Positions 23,357 to 35,465 of a stretch of 64,000 bases of DNA are shown here, in pieces; the stretch's first letter is position 1; every line of letters starts with the position of its first letter. Source of the stretch: Scleroderma bovista (taxonomy: Eukaryota > Basidiomycota > Agaricomycetes > Boletales > Sclerodermataceae); assembly GCA_037178675.1 (NCBI GenBank), contig JAYMGJ010000167.1:1-64000 (forward strand), written 5' to 3'. Made by a program: the position numbers and the translations under genes. The notes below the pieces were generated by a model. That model searched no databases. It worked only from the letters and a program-made list of their open reading frames with translations, and was not told the DNA's origin.

Positions 23357-23743
23357 GTGACAACTCCGAATCTAGTAAATCAAAAGAGGGGGTTACATAC
23401 AAATTTCATTCAGCTCAAAGGCTCTTTCTTCTTCAGCATCCTGTTCAAGCTCCTTTCCCTTGCACCTACCATCAAATTTCCCAGCGTCGATGAATGGTTC
23501 AGTTATCTCGACCAGCATGGAGAGCGTAATCAAGATGGCATTTCTTTTTCATTATATGGCGCTGTGCTCAAAACCAAGGGTTTTCTTCGACTATCTCATC
23601 TTACAACAGATTTTTTTACTATAGCGGATCTACAGCAATGGCTTGGAATCGAACCTGGAACTGCGGTCGCAATCATGCACTATGCAAAGGAGGATTTGGA
23701 TGCACTAAGGTCGGGGAGATGGGTTTTTCCTAAGCACCTATAG
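23357..23743 (+). CDS. Hypothetical protein with SAM-like domain
   Basis: A 128-residue frame whose C-terminal 80 residues ('FPSVDEWFSYLDQHGERNQDG', 'FLRLSHLTTDFFTIADLQQW', 'GTAVAIMHYAKEDLDALRSG') look like the short helical SAM-like module found at the ends of many unnamed agaricomycete proteins. The N-terminal 40 residues look non-coding, so this may be the last exon of a larger or broken gene starting near 23430. It lies back to back with the tnp2 relic. Function unknown. Confidence 0.4.
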   Translation: MTTPNLVNQKRGLHTNFIQLKGSFFFSILFKLLSLAPTIKFPSVDEWFSYLDQHGERNQDGISFSLYGAVLKTKGFLRLSHLTTDFFTIADLQQWLGIEPGTAVAIMHYAKEDLDALRSGRWVFPKHL

Positions 23744-24189
23744 ACTTTAGCACTTTTGTTGTCGGATCGTTGGATGCATATCTAGTAGTACCTTGTTCTG
23801 CGTCACTATCTACATGTTCTGTGACTACATATGCCATTCAGTTCATGATCGATGATCCCATTTCTACTGCATGGAATCGCAGGCACATGTTCCCGCATTT
23901 GTCTTTCTGATAGCAGCCAATGTATGGGACTGCCACCTTTTTCTACTTTTTCCAACTCACAGACACCCATGTCACTGTCTTGCTATTCTCACTCAAGCTC
24001 TGGTATGTGTCTTTGTGTTCGTGTATCTCATCACACTCACAACATCCAAGATACACCCCTTGCCTCCTCTGATAGCGAGGGTGCCACGTCTGATGTCCAC
24101 ATGAGATGTGTCAGTGTTTTGCCTGGGGGATCTAGACATTCTTATGATTCATATTTTGAAGAAAACGCCGAAGTGGAAGCCGCTGTGAG

Positions 24190-26281
24190 TCAAAGTGTGG
24201 ATTTGGGTCAGAGTAATAACCCAAACACAACACCAACAAAGGACTATGAAAAAGTGCGAGTGGTGGTTTACCTCCACGGTGTCCAGAGAGGATATGCTGA
24301 GGAGGGGGAAAGGGGATCTACACCAACAGGGTGATGCAGACAGTGATGCAGGATACTCCTGGGGTACAGGAGTAATAGAAGACGAAGGGGATAGGGGTCT
24401 GGACTCTTCCTAAAGCCTAGGAAGTGTCAAAGCGGGGATTGGGCTGACAGGGACTGAAGTAGCGATACTACACCTAGAGGTTGGTGTAGCAAAGGGGCAG
24501 GGATGCCTCTGATGTCCAGAGGTGAGGAAGATTGACTGGTATGAAGCCTAGACTCCGCTTGAGCCTAGTATAAAGAATAGATCTTGAATAACTTGGATAA
24601 ACTTGACAATATTGAGCCTTTAGACCTTCACTGAAGCCTACAAGGACTCAAAGACTGAAGGGATACTGATTGAGAGAGTCTGAGAGAGGGATAATTTCGT
24701 GCAATTGGGTCTTTTCACTGGGCTGAGCCCAGGGGATTAAATACATGGGGGGGCACAGCATTAAAGTACAAAAAGAGAAGGGAGTAAGCAGAATTTGTCA
24801 AGGATTGGTAAGGGATTGGTAAGAGCTTTGTAAGGGGTTTGTAAGCCATCAGTAAGCAAGGGATAAGCAGGAATGAGTAAGCATAGGAAGCATGAATAAG
24901 CTGCTGAGTAAAGGAATGAGTAAGCTGCATGACAAGATTGATTGGTAAGGGAGTGAGTCATCAGCTGAGTAATATACCAAAAATGCGAAAGGGATAGAGT
25001 AATACTGATGACAAGAGAGCATCAGTAAGCAAGGGATGAGTCACTGCACAGCAGAAGGAGTCATTGATGCACAGCCTAAGAAGTTTGATGGGGGGCTGTG
25101 TACCATCAGGAATTTGATGGGACAACAATGGGGAAGACCTGAGATTAATAGGGGGATTGATCTGAGACAAAACAGCCACAAGAAGGGTACCAGGGGTCCA
25201 GAGGTCTTTTGGGGGGTCAGCATACACTAAGGTATAGTGCATGTGTTCTAGCGCCACTGAAGCGCAACCATGGGCTCCCTTGACGAGCTCTCTTCTGGGA
25301 AAGAATGAGAGATGGTTCTTTTTCCTAATAGCACTATAAAGTGGGGGGAATAACTGTCATGGTGCTGGGGGACGTCGTCTGAAAGTAGGGAAGCGGATAG
25401 AGTATTGAATTTGACGCATCCAGGGAAGCGAGACGAACGACAGAGGAAGATGGACATGGCAAGTATCTGGGAGGAAGGGACCATAGGCTGAGGGCTCAGG
25501 GGACACAGAGACGACCAGAGAAGACTTCTCAAGCTTGACAATAGACCTAAGATGACCAAAGTACGTCCTTGATGCAGGACTGACGAGGAGAACACGCTGA
25601 CCGAGAACAAGAGGGACTGAGGGAGCAGGCTGGGAAGACATGTGCCAGGCAGTGCACAGGAACTCTGGGAGAGGCTGTCCTAAGAGCAGGACATAGTGGA
25701 GATCTGCAGCAATAGCGGAGAAATGATCCAGAGAAAATATGGACTCCATAGTGAGCGATGAAGCGAACATCTGGATTGCGGGGGAAATATCTCCGTGGGA
25801 AATGAACAGATTTGTGTCGGAACTTGACAGGCAGATAGACCACATTCTAGGCTCTCTGACGGTATAGTCACGTGCCTGATAGCTTCAGAAACGATGGAGC
25901 TATTCAAAATATCGGAATGCCAGCACTGGGTGCCTAAAAATGACATTTGGGTGCTAAAAATCATTTCTTCTCTTTCTCCTTCATTTCTCCATCAATTCTT
26001 CGGCTTCTTTGATCGTTCTGGTATGGGAGTTGGACTGCAGATGTGTGCATTCCTTTCTCATACCACAATTGATGTTATTCCTTCAGTTTCTTCTGCTTCT
26101 TGGCAGTCCTCGTGCGATAGATGACTGTCTGCATTGGCATTCGTCTCTCGCATCAGGATAGTCTTCTTGTGCGATAGATGGCTACGATGAGGGTCTGTCA
26201 TGCTTATCCTTCACATAAGGATCATTCGATATAGGCATTATCTTCCATGTTCACTGTACCAAACCTGTTTGGTGCGTGACA
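24190..26281 (-). mobile_element. Third, inverted copy of the 2.05-kb LTR-like unit
   Basis: On the minus strand it starts TGTCACGCACCAAAC at 26281 and runs through the shared ORF. It then has 'tttcgcatttttggta' (near 24975), 'ctaggctcaagcggagtc' (near 24560), and a terminus near 24190 with 'ttggtgttg' and ...TCACA. It is much more diverged than the tandem pair, and its mid-part (24700-24960) has become a run of short 'gtaag' repeats. The PH-domain pseudogene starts 24 bases outside its terminus. Confidence 0.55.
25357..25845 (-). CDS. Longest version of the ORF carried by the LTR-like unit
   Basis: A 162-residue frame, intact here and broken in both tandem copies. It reads 'MWSICLSSSDTNLFISHGDI', then 'AADLHYVLLLGQPLPE', 'SVPLVLGQRVLLVSP' and 'LPLSFVSLPWMRQIQY'. 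No domain is recognised. There are no Cys or His clusters and no signal peptide. It may be an accessory ORF of the retroelement or a chance frame. Persistence through deep divergence of the surrounding DNA favours past selection. Confidence 0.35.
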   Translation of the reverse strand: MWSICLSSSDTNLFISHGDISPAIQMFASSLTMESIFSLDHFSAIAADLHYVLLLGQPLPEFLCTAWHMSSQPAPSVPLVLGQRVLLVSPASRTYFGHLRSIVKLEKSSLVVSVSPEPSAYGPFLPDTCHVHLPLSFVSLPWMRQIQYSIRFPTFRRRPPAP

Positions 26282-26304
26282 TCGGCCACACTCGCACCTC
26301 ATCC

Positions 26305-28574
26305 ATGCCAGCTTACCGTTCCCACAGCCCCTTCCACCCGGTTGGCCAGTCTACCCCCCACATGGGCACCACAACTGGGTATGGTACTTCTACAGGCTAC
26401 GGTTCCCGCCCTTCTTTGCCTGCAAAGAGCAAAGCTGGGTCCACCATCTCATCAACATCTTCCGTTTCAGATTCACTTTCTATGTCATCTTTGTTGGCCC
26501 CCCCTACTAGGGGTAATACTACTCTCACTTGTACTGGTACACAACTGAGCCCGAGCGACTTCGCAAGCACATTCTTGAACACTTTCACAGCGTCAAGGAC
26601 CACGTCCAACATTACTAGCATTACTCCAACTTCCACTCTTCATCACCCGCAAACATCTCCTCGCTCTCCACTCATGTTGGTCCGTAACATTGTTGCGGCA
26701 TGGAAGGAACGCACCCCCTCACTCACCAAATTGCCTCAATCGCCCATGGAGTCTACCACCTCCCCATCAAGCAAGGCAGGTCAAAGCGGGGGCCTCAGCA
26801 GAGTATTAAGTCTGAGACGACGCGCTGAACGAAGTGGCCCTCGCACTCAGAATGGGCTATCTGGATCTGGTGACGCAAATGGCAACCATCATCCCACAAC
26901 ACCAAAAAGCATAGCTAGCAGCATTATCCCCCCGCTGTTTGACATGACGGAATTGGGTGCCTATGCTCGAGATAGCCGTGAGGTAAGCGACTTGTTTGTG
27001 GAATGGAGCCTTGGATTTACCTATATTTTTTTTCAACAGTCCCTTCGGATTGGAGTTTTGTGGTACCTTAACATGCATTTGGGGCCGCCCTACAGGTGGC
27101 AACGGTGTGAGGTGCTTCTGTATCCACACATGCTCGTGTTATCCTGGATCGCTCCAGGTGGAGGTAAGGGAGGACGTTGGAATTATTGCCGTTAGGGCGC
27201 AAGTTGCCGAGGGCCACGGTTCCAATTTATTGGAGTTACTTTGCCCTTTCCAATTATTATATAGCAATGGTGTGGAGAGGTTAGCTGCTGAGAGCACCCA
27301 CGAGAGAGTTCGCTGGGTTAGTGCAATTTGGTGAGGGTTAAATTCCAACTCCAGGTGTGATGTGTGACTAAATTTCTTTACAGTGAAGCACTAGATTGTT
27401 CCATCACACTGCCAAGCCGCTCAGAGCCAGGATCTCCGACAGGATCCATTCGGATGATCCGCACGATAGCCAGTCAAACAAGTACATCCGAATCAGCATT
27501 GGGCTCAGCATCAACTGTTTTCATCCCTCTGCTTCATTCTATCCCCAGCCTCTCCGACTTGTCGGACAGTCTAAGTACTGGGTCGCCATCACATGCACCT
27601 TCGCATCCGACCCATCACACGCGCACCACTGATGATGTGGCTGTTTCGAATCAGTCATATGTGTATCCCAGTGACCCCCGTGTCATCACTCCCAGCCGCA
27701 GCAGCTCATTGCGCCGTGTTAGCTCACTGACCGATCTAGATGTGGAGTTCATGACTGCTGTTAGTAGGGCAAGGAACACAAGCCCTGGGCTTGGGTTTGG
27801 GTTTGGGTTGAGTCTCATTGGAGGCACAATTTTGGGAGATGGATCGCCTGTCACCATTTCGAGCGGCCCACGACTTGGTGGGGATGTCAGAGTGACACCA
27901 CCTCCCACCTCGAAGACAAAGCCGAGGCCACTCTCCGATTTCTCCGATGATATTTCTTCTCGGTGGCTTCGAAGACATCAAGCAATACACGTTCCTCGTT
28001 TTACTCGCTGACATTGACGATGTCAACATCTGATCGGGACCCGACTACATCTGGCATTATCACTGATGAGACCGCATTGGAGTTCACCTCCAGCGGTTCA
28101 AATACTGAGATTGTCCTGTCTACACTATCATACAGGCGCACTGAATCAAACTCCTACCTTGGCGACTCCCATGATGGCTCTTTTGCATGCAGGACATGCA
28201 CGCCCATGTCTCCATCGTGTTCCTCATTCTCCAGGAGTGCTGAAATTCGCAGAAGGAATTACACTAGGTGTTTGATGTGCTCAGAGGATGCGTCAGACAA
28301 GGAAAATACGGTGTCTGGGTACATGCCTTCAGCAAGCCGATCCACAATGAGTACATGGACGAGGAGCTGTACTGTGATGCCAACGCCTGTTCCATCGACT
28401 GCTGCATTGTCAGTCCTCGATCTCCGTGACACACCTCCACCATTGCTGCTTCTGCTGCCCCCAGTTCTAGCTCCTACCCTGCCCCCGACTCATACACGCA
28501 CTACCAACGATGTATTTATTTTTTTGTCGTTGTTTCATTTACACACAGAACTTGGCATGGTGATGTACATATAA
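26305..28574 (+). pseudogene. PH-domain-like protein gene, frameshifted
   Basis: A Ser/Thr/Pro-rich N-terminus ('MPAYRSHSPFHPVG') is followed by 'MTELGAYARDSRE' (26944-26980). An intron follows, then a PH-like stretch ('RIGVLWYLNMHLGPPYRWQRCEVLLYPHMLVLSWIAPGGG'; read in two pieces). Then there is a deletion/frameshift near 27165, 'LLELLCPFQLLYSNGVERLAAEST.ERVRWVSAIW', an intron at about 27331-27383, and a long Ser-rich C-terminal region. A second frameshift occurs near 27955, after which another frame continues to 28574. Order and wording match a basidiomycete PH-domain protein family as I remember it. Two independent breaks make it a pseudogene. Confidence 0.65.
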
Positions 28575-28799
28575 CTTAGCATACATGGTTCTTCAATACA
28601 ACCTAGCATTTCTCCATTGACCAGTTGAGGAGTTTACATTATAGTAATATTAGAGACCAAATGTACGTCCAGTAACTTACACAGGGTGGGGACAAATGAT
28701 GTAGCTACTGATGGAGTGCAGATTAGCATTGCAGAATGACCTCTTGTTCATGTACCCGTCGTAGATCGGTTTTCCCAAAGTGTACACTCAGTCGACGCA

Positions 28800-29786
28800 T
28801 TTCCCTTGTCTGACGTGTCCTCCAGCACGAGTTGCTTGCAGTGTTCACGAAGAAATGATGTCTACAAATTCATGATCAAAACAATAATATTACTATCAAT
28901 TATTGATGCACCTCTACATCAACACCTCGAAGACTCCTACAATCCATATTCTCCTGAGCTGGATCCTCGTTCTGAATGGTCCCATATGCGCGAAAGAGGT
29001 ATTTGAAATGCTCAATGGAGCGTGTGGAGAGTCCCAGGCATATTGCAAGTTGTTCAGTGTTGAGAAGGTTGTATGGTCAAAAGATCATCCATTGGATGTC
29101 AGGAGGTATCTTTTTACCGCGAGGCATGTCTGTGATGCAGTCAGATCGAACAATCAATGAGGTATGAAGCAATCAACTCACTGTACACAAATCCCGAAAT
29201 CCTTAAACTCTGGAATTTGTGCCCCGGTCGACCAAAACCATGTTCTATGAGTCAGTGCGAGTTGTTTGGTGTATGTTTTTTCAAATTCCGGTCGTTGGTT
29301 GAGGAGATATGGTCGAAGGAATGTAGGCATGTTTTTGTTTACAAATTTCTCACGCCAACAAGTCACATGAAATCAACAGTAACATTTGCCTAATTTAGCA
29401 AAGATCGTGACACTTGCTCGCCCAGTGCACTGTGCGTGCCCTTTGCCATGAAGGAGGCCTTGACTTGCAAAGAACGTACCATCAACAGAGTACGCGTGAC
29501 CTCGCTAATATATTTGAAGTGGTGAGTTTTCTTTGCATTGGATGACACTGGTACCAACTCAAGTGTTATGTCATAGGCCAAAAAACGCCATCCATATCTC
29601 AATCGTTTTAGAAACAACTGGGTGACCGTGGAACTCGTCAAGCAGTATCTAGCTAACCACAGGAAGCACATGAAGATGCTCGAACAGCTCATCGCATCGG
29701 AGGCAGATGACCCAACTGGATCCGGTAGTGAAGGCCCCACAGGTGATGCATCTGGTGAGGTCCCAATTGATCCAGACTTACTGTGA
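28800..29786 (+). pseudogene. Unrecognised gene fragment ending in a transposon-associated C-terminus
   Basis: Several short frames separated by stops or possible introns lead to a last exon at about 29575-29786. That exon reads 'AKKRHPYLNRFRNNWVTVE' and 'LANHRKHMKMLEQL' and ends at TGA 29784-29786. The 'YPYL.RF.NNWA' type ending is common in unnamed proteins of agaricomycete transposon-rich regions. The upstream part does not give a continuous product. It is either a decayed gene or one with unresolved introns. Confidence 0.35.
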
Positions 29787-30284
29787 CGGTAGGGCCATTT
29801 TCAATTCAAGCATGCACAACATTTCAACTGATGTCCTTCAGGCACCAACATCTGCTCACATTGTACCATGGTATGTACTGACAATGCTCATGTTGACACA
29901 TCTGACTTCTGACATCCAGTTTACCTTTGACTTCGCGATTTTATATTCAACATTTATTGCGTGACATTCATCTCCAGATCCATGGCCCTCGGCCTACATA
30001 CCGCGAGCACTGGTACCATTTTAGTTATTTTGTTGTTGTCCCATGTACATTTGTTATTCCCATAATCAAGTGTTTTTGCCTATCTGGACCGAGCTCGGAT
30101 CAACTGGAATTCTCAAGTGGGTTGTCAACAAATGCATTCAGGTGTATTTCAGCTGAGGAATGTGAGTGATGATGACCTGGTAGGCTGATACATTTGCACT
30201 GAAGAGCGCATGATTTTTGACCAGGGAACGTGTGATTTTCCTTCCGATTTTCAGCCAGACACCAAGTGATTGCGTCCATTGTGT

Positions 30285-30530
30285 AGTGGTCAGAGCCTGG
30301 GGATAAAGGCCCACCAAAGTGGTGAGGAGCACCAAGTAAACTACAGGGTTATCACCAGTTATTGCATTGTACTTTCACCCTGAATACAGTATATTTTCAC
30401 CCTTTGCAGTGGTCAGAGCCTGGAGATAAAGGCCCACTAAAGTGGTGAGCAGCACCAGGTAAATTATGGGGTTATCACGAGTTCTCACGTTGTATTTTCA
30501 CCCAGAATACAGTATGTTTTCACCCTCTGT
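30285..30530. repeat. Two direct ~124-base repeats
   Basis: Units at 30285 and 30409 both start 'agtggtcagagcctgg' and include 'gataaaggcccac' and 'gttttcaccct'-type sequence. They are a few per cent diverged. They lie at the left edge of the KDZ island. Confidence 0.8.
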
Positions 30531-31127
30531 CCCAAAAATTGTACCAAGTGATTGGACCAAAGAATGGTTGAAAATCTCCAACTAATACATGAGTGATAAT
30601 AATCTAGCATGGGTTTATTTCACCCACCCCATGGGTGATAGTATCCTGGAGTTTGGGTGAAATGCCGGAGGAATTTCACCTGGTCTACTTCCCACAGTGA
30701 TTGCAGGATACACTTGACATGCATGAAAATGGTAGGTAATGCTTTATCTATTTCTCACCGATTTCCTGATGTTGGTGCTAGCTGCAGGTGTGGGTGTGGG
30801 TGCAGGTGCTGTGGTTGTGGTACTAGTGCTGGCCACAGGTGCAGGTGGCCCATCATCGTGCCTTGTCGTCCAGGTCATCGTTCTCAGCAAGTGTGCACAG
30901 GTCGTGGTTGTGGTTGTCATTTTTGCAGTCATCGTCATGGTGGTGGGTGGCCATGTCGTCATCGTTGTCAGGGTACTATGGAGCATCCGTTGCTTCACAT
31001 TGGTGGGCTGCCATGCGAATAGGATGGACTCCCCCCCCTGTTGCCGCATCAGCAATTCCAGTCCAGATGTACACACAACTCTCCCAGAACCCAGTTTCTG
31101 AAGAAAGTGACTCATCACCACGGCCCA

Positions 31128-31939
31128 TGACGCCAACCCATGGATCATCCGCTGATTCCTCAGATGGTGACACGTTGGAGGAGAGTCAAGCATGTACTCC
31201 ACCCACACAGTAAGCCTCTAACATTTTTCCAACATCACTCATGTCGCCGATGGAGTCAACCCCTTGTAGGCAACCCCACAGATCACCATCGCTCAGTGCA
31301 TCATGTCTCTCCACAGAGACAGGTAAGCCAACTGGGAGTGAATCTGATGCAGAGGCAATATGCCTCAAAGACTTCTGGCCGAGAGTCATTGGTACAAGCC
31401 CCATTGCGCACAGTAGGTTAGTGGATAAGGGAAAGGCGCCCAAAACGGAATCAAGCTCAGTGCGCCCATTCCCTGTAACCTGTCCCAAGGATGTGGAAGG
31501 TGAGTGTTGCCTCAGGTTAAATTACTGATACTGACAATCATAGTGGAATGGTGGCATTTGCTACAAACAATGGCCGACCTTGAAATTGACCGCGGTAAAT
31601 TCAATGGCCCATGGCATGAATGTGAGTACATTAGTATATCTACTAAATTGATATTCACAATCAGTAGTAAGCACAGCTCGCCAGATTGCAGCCCGTTTTC
31701 ACCCCAAGGATGGCAAATCCATCCGCCTGGACAACTCGTATGACAAACCCCTTATCACAATGTACCAGCAGTATGCAGACAAGTTGGTGGAAGAAACTAG
31801 GGAGTGGAGAAGGCTGATGGCCTTATGGGCACATTATGCTGACATTATAGATAAGTTGGAGCACATGGATAAGGGTGAGATGGAGGGCACACAGGGTGCC
31901 ACGGATCATTTAGAAGATTTACACCCGTCAATGTTGTAA
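31128..31939 (+). CDS. Hypothetical KDZ-island protein (3' exons)
   Basis: The last exons are clear. A Ser/Pro-rich exon ends 'CPKDVE' with donor GTGAGT at about 31500. A 78-base exon follows ('VEWWHLLQTMADLEIDRGKF'), then an intron ending CACAATCAG near 31663. A final exon ('ARQIAARFHPKDGKSIRLDN', 'KLVEETREWRRLMALWAHY') runs to TAA at 31937-31939. The second exon contains a CCGCGG site. The C-terminal 90 residues are predicted helical. The product is not recognised. The 5' end is uncertain: a Ser-rich exon around 31050-31208 may belong, and 30740-31000 is low-complexity. Its position at the edge of the KDZ island suggests cargo. Confidence 0.5.
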
Positions 31940-32469
31940 TTACATTTGGTTGTCTGCTAGTATTAAATACTTGAAAGAATGATTTTCAGTGTGTGAGATG
32001 ACATTCACTAGGATTGTGAGTTTAAAGGTAAATGTGATGGGCACCGCATGTTTGATCATGACCGCAGTTGTGTTCAACAGTCATGTTGTCATATTCACCT
32101 TACATTCACCGCAGTTATGATTCATGATACACAGCGATGGCCACCTGGTGATGATGATCCTATATCCACATATACAGATTTGTCTACATTTACAATCCAT
32201 ATACGAGGAATCTATTCTTGGTGCTTCTTTCGTAGGCGGGCATCATCATAGTCCTCCAGCCTTGATGGGAGCCTCTTTGGCCAGACCAACTGCCGCCTCA
32301 TGACACCTTTTCCCCCTTCATTGGATTTATCTTGTAGTGATTTATGTTTTGCATTTTATTTCAGGTCCTGTGAGTAATTTTACCAGGATTGCCATAATGC
32401 ATACCTTGTGGAATAGCTGCAGGAGCTGAATGACCTGCGGTTGGCACTTGAATTGACTGACCGCTCTGT

Positions 32470-35041
32470 TTCATGACTTCAGAGTGTTTGGCTGAATATA
32501 TATATCAGATTTGTAAGAATAAATATGTTGGTGATGGAATAAGAAGCGCCCTTGCCTTTTATCTTCCCACTTTGTTGAGCCGCGGTGGAGGGAGGACCCA
32601 CGGGTGTCACATCCATGGAAGGAGCACTCTTCCCAGTACCTCCAGGATGTTTCCCTGAATATAAATATTAAATATGTCAGTGTCAGAATATGTTCACAGC
32701 CTAAGAAGACCATCACCTTTGGTGTTAAGCAGAGCGTCAGAGTGGGCGGTGGCAGTGACCTCCATGGCAGCTGTACTCTTCCCTGTGACTGCACTCTGTT
32801 TACCTAAATGAATATATGATAAACATAGCCATAACTGCTGGTGTGACATCATAGGACCACCTTTACCTTTGGTCTTCTGAGTGACAGGTGGGTTGTCAGC
32901 CACAGTTGTGGAAGCACCCGCGGTTGCAATTGGATGTGCCAGATTATTCTTATCTGCAACTGCTTTTTTCTTGTCTGCATATAAATATTATCCACATACA
33001 TTTAGTTGTATGTGGGGGTCCATAAGAACACTCTCACCTGTTGTCTTTACCCGCAGCTTGGGTTTGACAACCATTGCAGTACCCACGGTCGGAGGATTCT
33101 CACTGCCTGCTATTGTTTGTTCATTTCATCCCTATTGATAATAAATATCCCACCTGAATCTTTCCTTTGCTGCATTGCCTGTTGCTGATGGGACCCAGCA
33201 CGCATGGAATATGATGCATTTGGTGGGCCCACTTTAATATTGTGACCAGCTGAGGAGTCACCATCGGTCTGATCCGAACTGGAATCTGTGAAAATATATC
33301 AGTGTATGTTCATACAGTAACCATACTTACCCTTTGAATTTTTTCTGGCATGCGTCTGTTTCAACCTTTTATTACGGCTCTTCTCAGCATCCGCTGCAAG
33401 ACATCAACGATATACCAATGAATGAATAGATGTAATTACCTTGCAAATCATGTTGACTGCAGGTGTGCCTTGATTCTGCTCCACCCCTAGAAGGACCCGC
33501 GGCATTTCCATGCGGACGCACAGGGGGCTGAATGTCCTCTATGTCCTCGTCATTATATGATACATCTATCAATGCCTCTCAGTGGTTGCCAATTTAATAG
33601 AATGATATTTACCTTGCATGGGCTTTTTTCCTGTTCTCTTTGCCATACTCTTGTGATTGGCACTCGAAACTGCGGCTTGTAGCGACCCATTGGACTCTAA
33701 CCACTTCTTGACCTTGAATGTATTTGCGGGATCACTCACTTGCCTGTCTTGCCACCACTCCAATATTTCTGTGGCCTCTTTGTTGGTAAGCCTAGAGGGT
33801 TCCTTGAATGCGACATTGGCAGGCCAATACCTGCCCGATATATATGTGCTGTGGTCAAGCCCAATCGCTGCCCATGGTACAGCAACATCAGACCGACCAC
33901 AAGCCTTTCCTGTTATGACATGGTTAGTGTTTGATTCATAGAATATTTTTACATACCATAATGAAAACTAATGAATGTGTGGACTACATCCTTTTTGTCC
34001 TGGGTGTTCATATTCAGGATGACCGGAATGTAGGGCACGTCATCTGCATCTGTTGGGAGGTTAAACCGCGGCCGTCTTTTACCTTTGACAGGCTTTCTTG
34101 GAACCATGCCCTCATCCTCCGTATCTTCACCACTTTCCTCCTCCACACCAAACACCTGATGGGCATACCGCTCCCACTTGTTCTCCACCCAGTCCCAGCC
34201 ATCAAAGAGCTTTCCATCACCCAATTTGTCATTGAAGTCATGCCTATGTGTGTCAGTAGTAATATATACACCGAATAACCACACTCACAGGCCATACATG
34301 ATGTCACCTGCAGCACCTTTCCAAGCCGCCATCACCACCACTCTGGCACCACACTGCTTCCACATCGCCTTGGAAAACTCATGGGCAAACTTCCGACCTT
34401 TTCCTTCCGCGGCTCTACCTGTAGTTTCAGTACCATGCTGCCATGGGATAAGAGTCTCACCTTGCTTGGATCTCTGGGGGGGGGGGGGTGGGTATCATTC
34501 CATTCCTTGGCTGTCTTTTCTGCCCGCTCTATGTTCTCCGCAGTCAGTCTCTTTATCACTTTGCCCACCACCCTCTGATAATTTTGAATGTACCCGCTGG
34601 AACCGGGTGCATGTCCTGCTCTGGCAAGCACATCATCTATTTTTGCCTTCTCTTGGTCTGCTATTACCATGCGGGCAGTCCACCTGCGGCCATATTTGAT
34701 GAGCTGTTTTTTCTTCCGAGTGCGAGAGTGATTATACAGCCAATTTTGAATGGCCTATGAAAATACGAAATAAGGCAAGCTTTTCATAAGTGAGGGAGCA
34801 CTCACCTTCTTCTTTATCACCCATTGGTGACTCTTGAGTGTCCTGTTGGCCTCCAGCCTTTGGACATGGCTTGCAATGTCCTTAAAAATAGACTTCCTTT
34901 TCATTGCGTCTGCTGCCATCCACTGTTCCAGTTTCTCCTGGACAATGATGAGCTCATCTTTGCGAAGGGGGGTCTTGCCTTGCCCAGTGGCATCAGACCT
35001 CCCATCACTATCACTCTCACTGTACTCAGATTCGGACATGG
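32470..35041 (-). CDS. Large multi-exon protein recurrent in KDZ-rich regions, function unknown
   Basis: Starts MSESEYSESDSDG at 35041. Exon 1 ends 'WVIKKK' (GTGAGT), and exon 2 begins 'AIQNWLYNHSRTRKKK'. Later exons carry 'MWKQCGARVVVMAAWKG', 'HDFNDKLGDGKLFDGWDWV' and 'TNKEATEILEWWQDRQV'. The C-terminal third consists of many short exons, each rich in Ser, Thr and Lys. The 'EMWKQCG...HDFN..LG' core is familiar from unnamed agaricomycete proteins near KDZ elements (memory). A 13-base poly-C tract (34476-34488) lies just before an intron (about 34428-34470), and the downstream frame is out by one there. That is either slippage or a sequencing-length error. Six CCGCGG sites fall in this span. 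A role as KDZ cargo is inferred from position only. Confidence 0.55.
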
Positions 35042-35465
35042 GTGAGGTGGAATCTTTGCAGCGAGTTCCAAATTCCGGCACACATTCGGGCCTGTTGATT
35101 GAAGTTCACGCGGTCACTTTCTTCACATGTCACAAGGACCCTTGATCTTACTTTACCATGTATGGGCAGATGCAATATGGCACCCGAGGAATATTTGGTA
35201 AGATTCCATGGGTATTTGCAAAGATCTTACCATAGATGGAAAGGTCCATGTTGCTCAGGGTCCATTTTGACAACGCTTATGTGCCAATCTCAAGATCTCA
35301 GTCCATAGTTGGTAGGGTTCCATTTGTGCCTGATCATGGTCCTGACCGAGTGGATTGACACCGCAGGATCCCAATCCGATGCAGTTGGTCAAGTTCAAGG
35401 TATTGCAATGAGGCATTTCAAGGTCAAAAGTGGTCGTGTTGTGAGCTTCGCATCCAGAGACAGTC

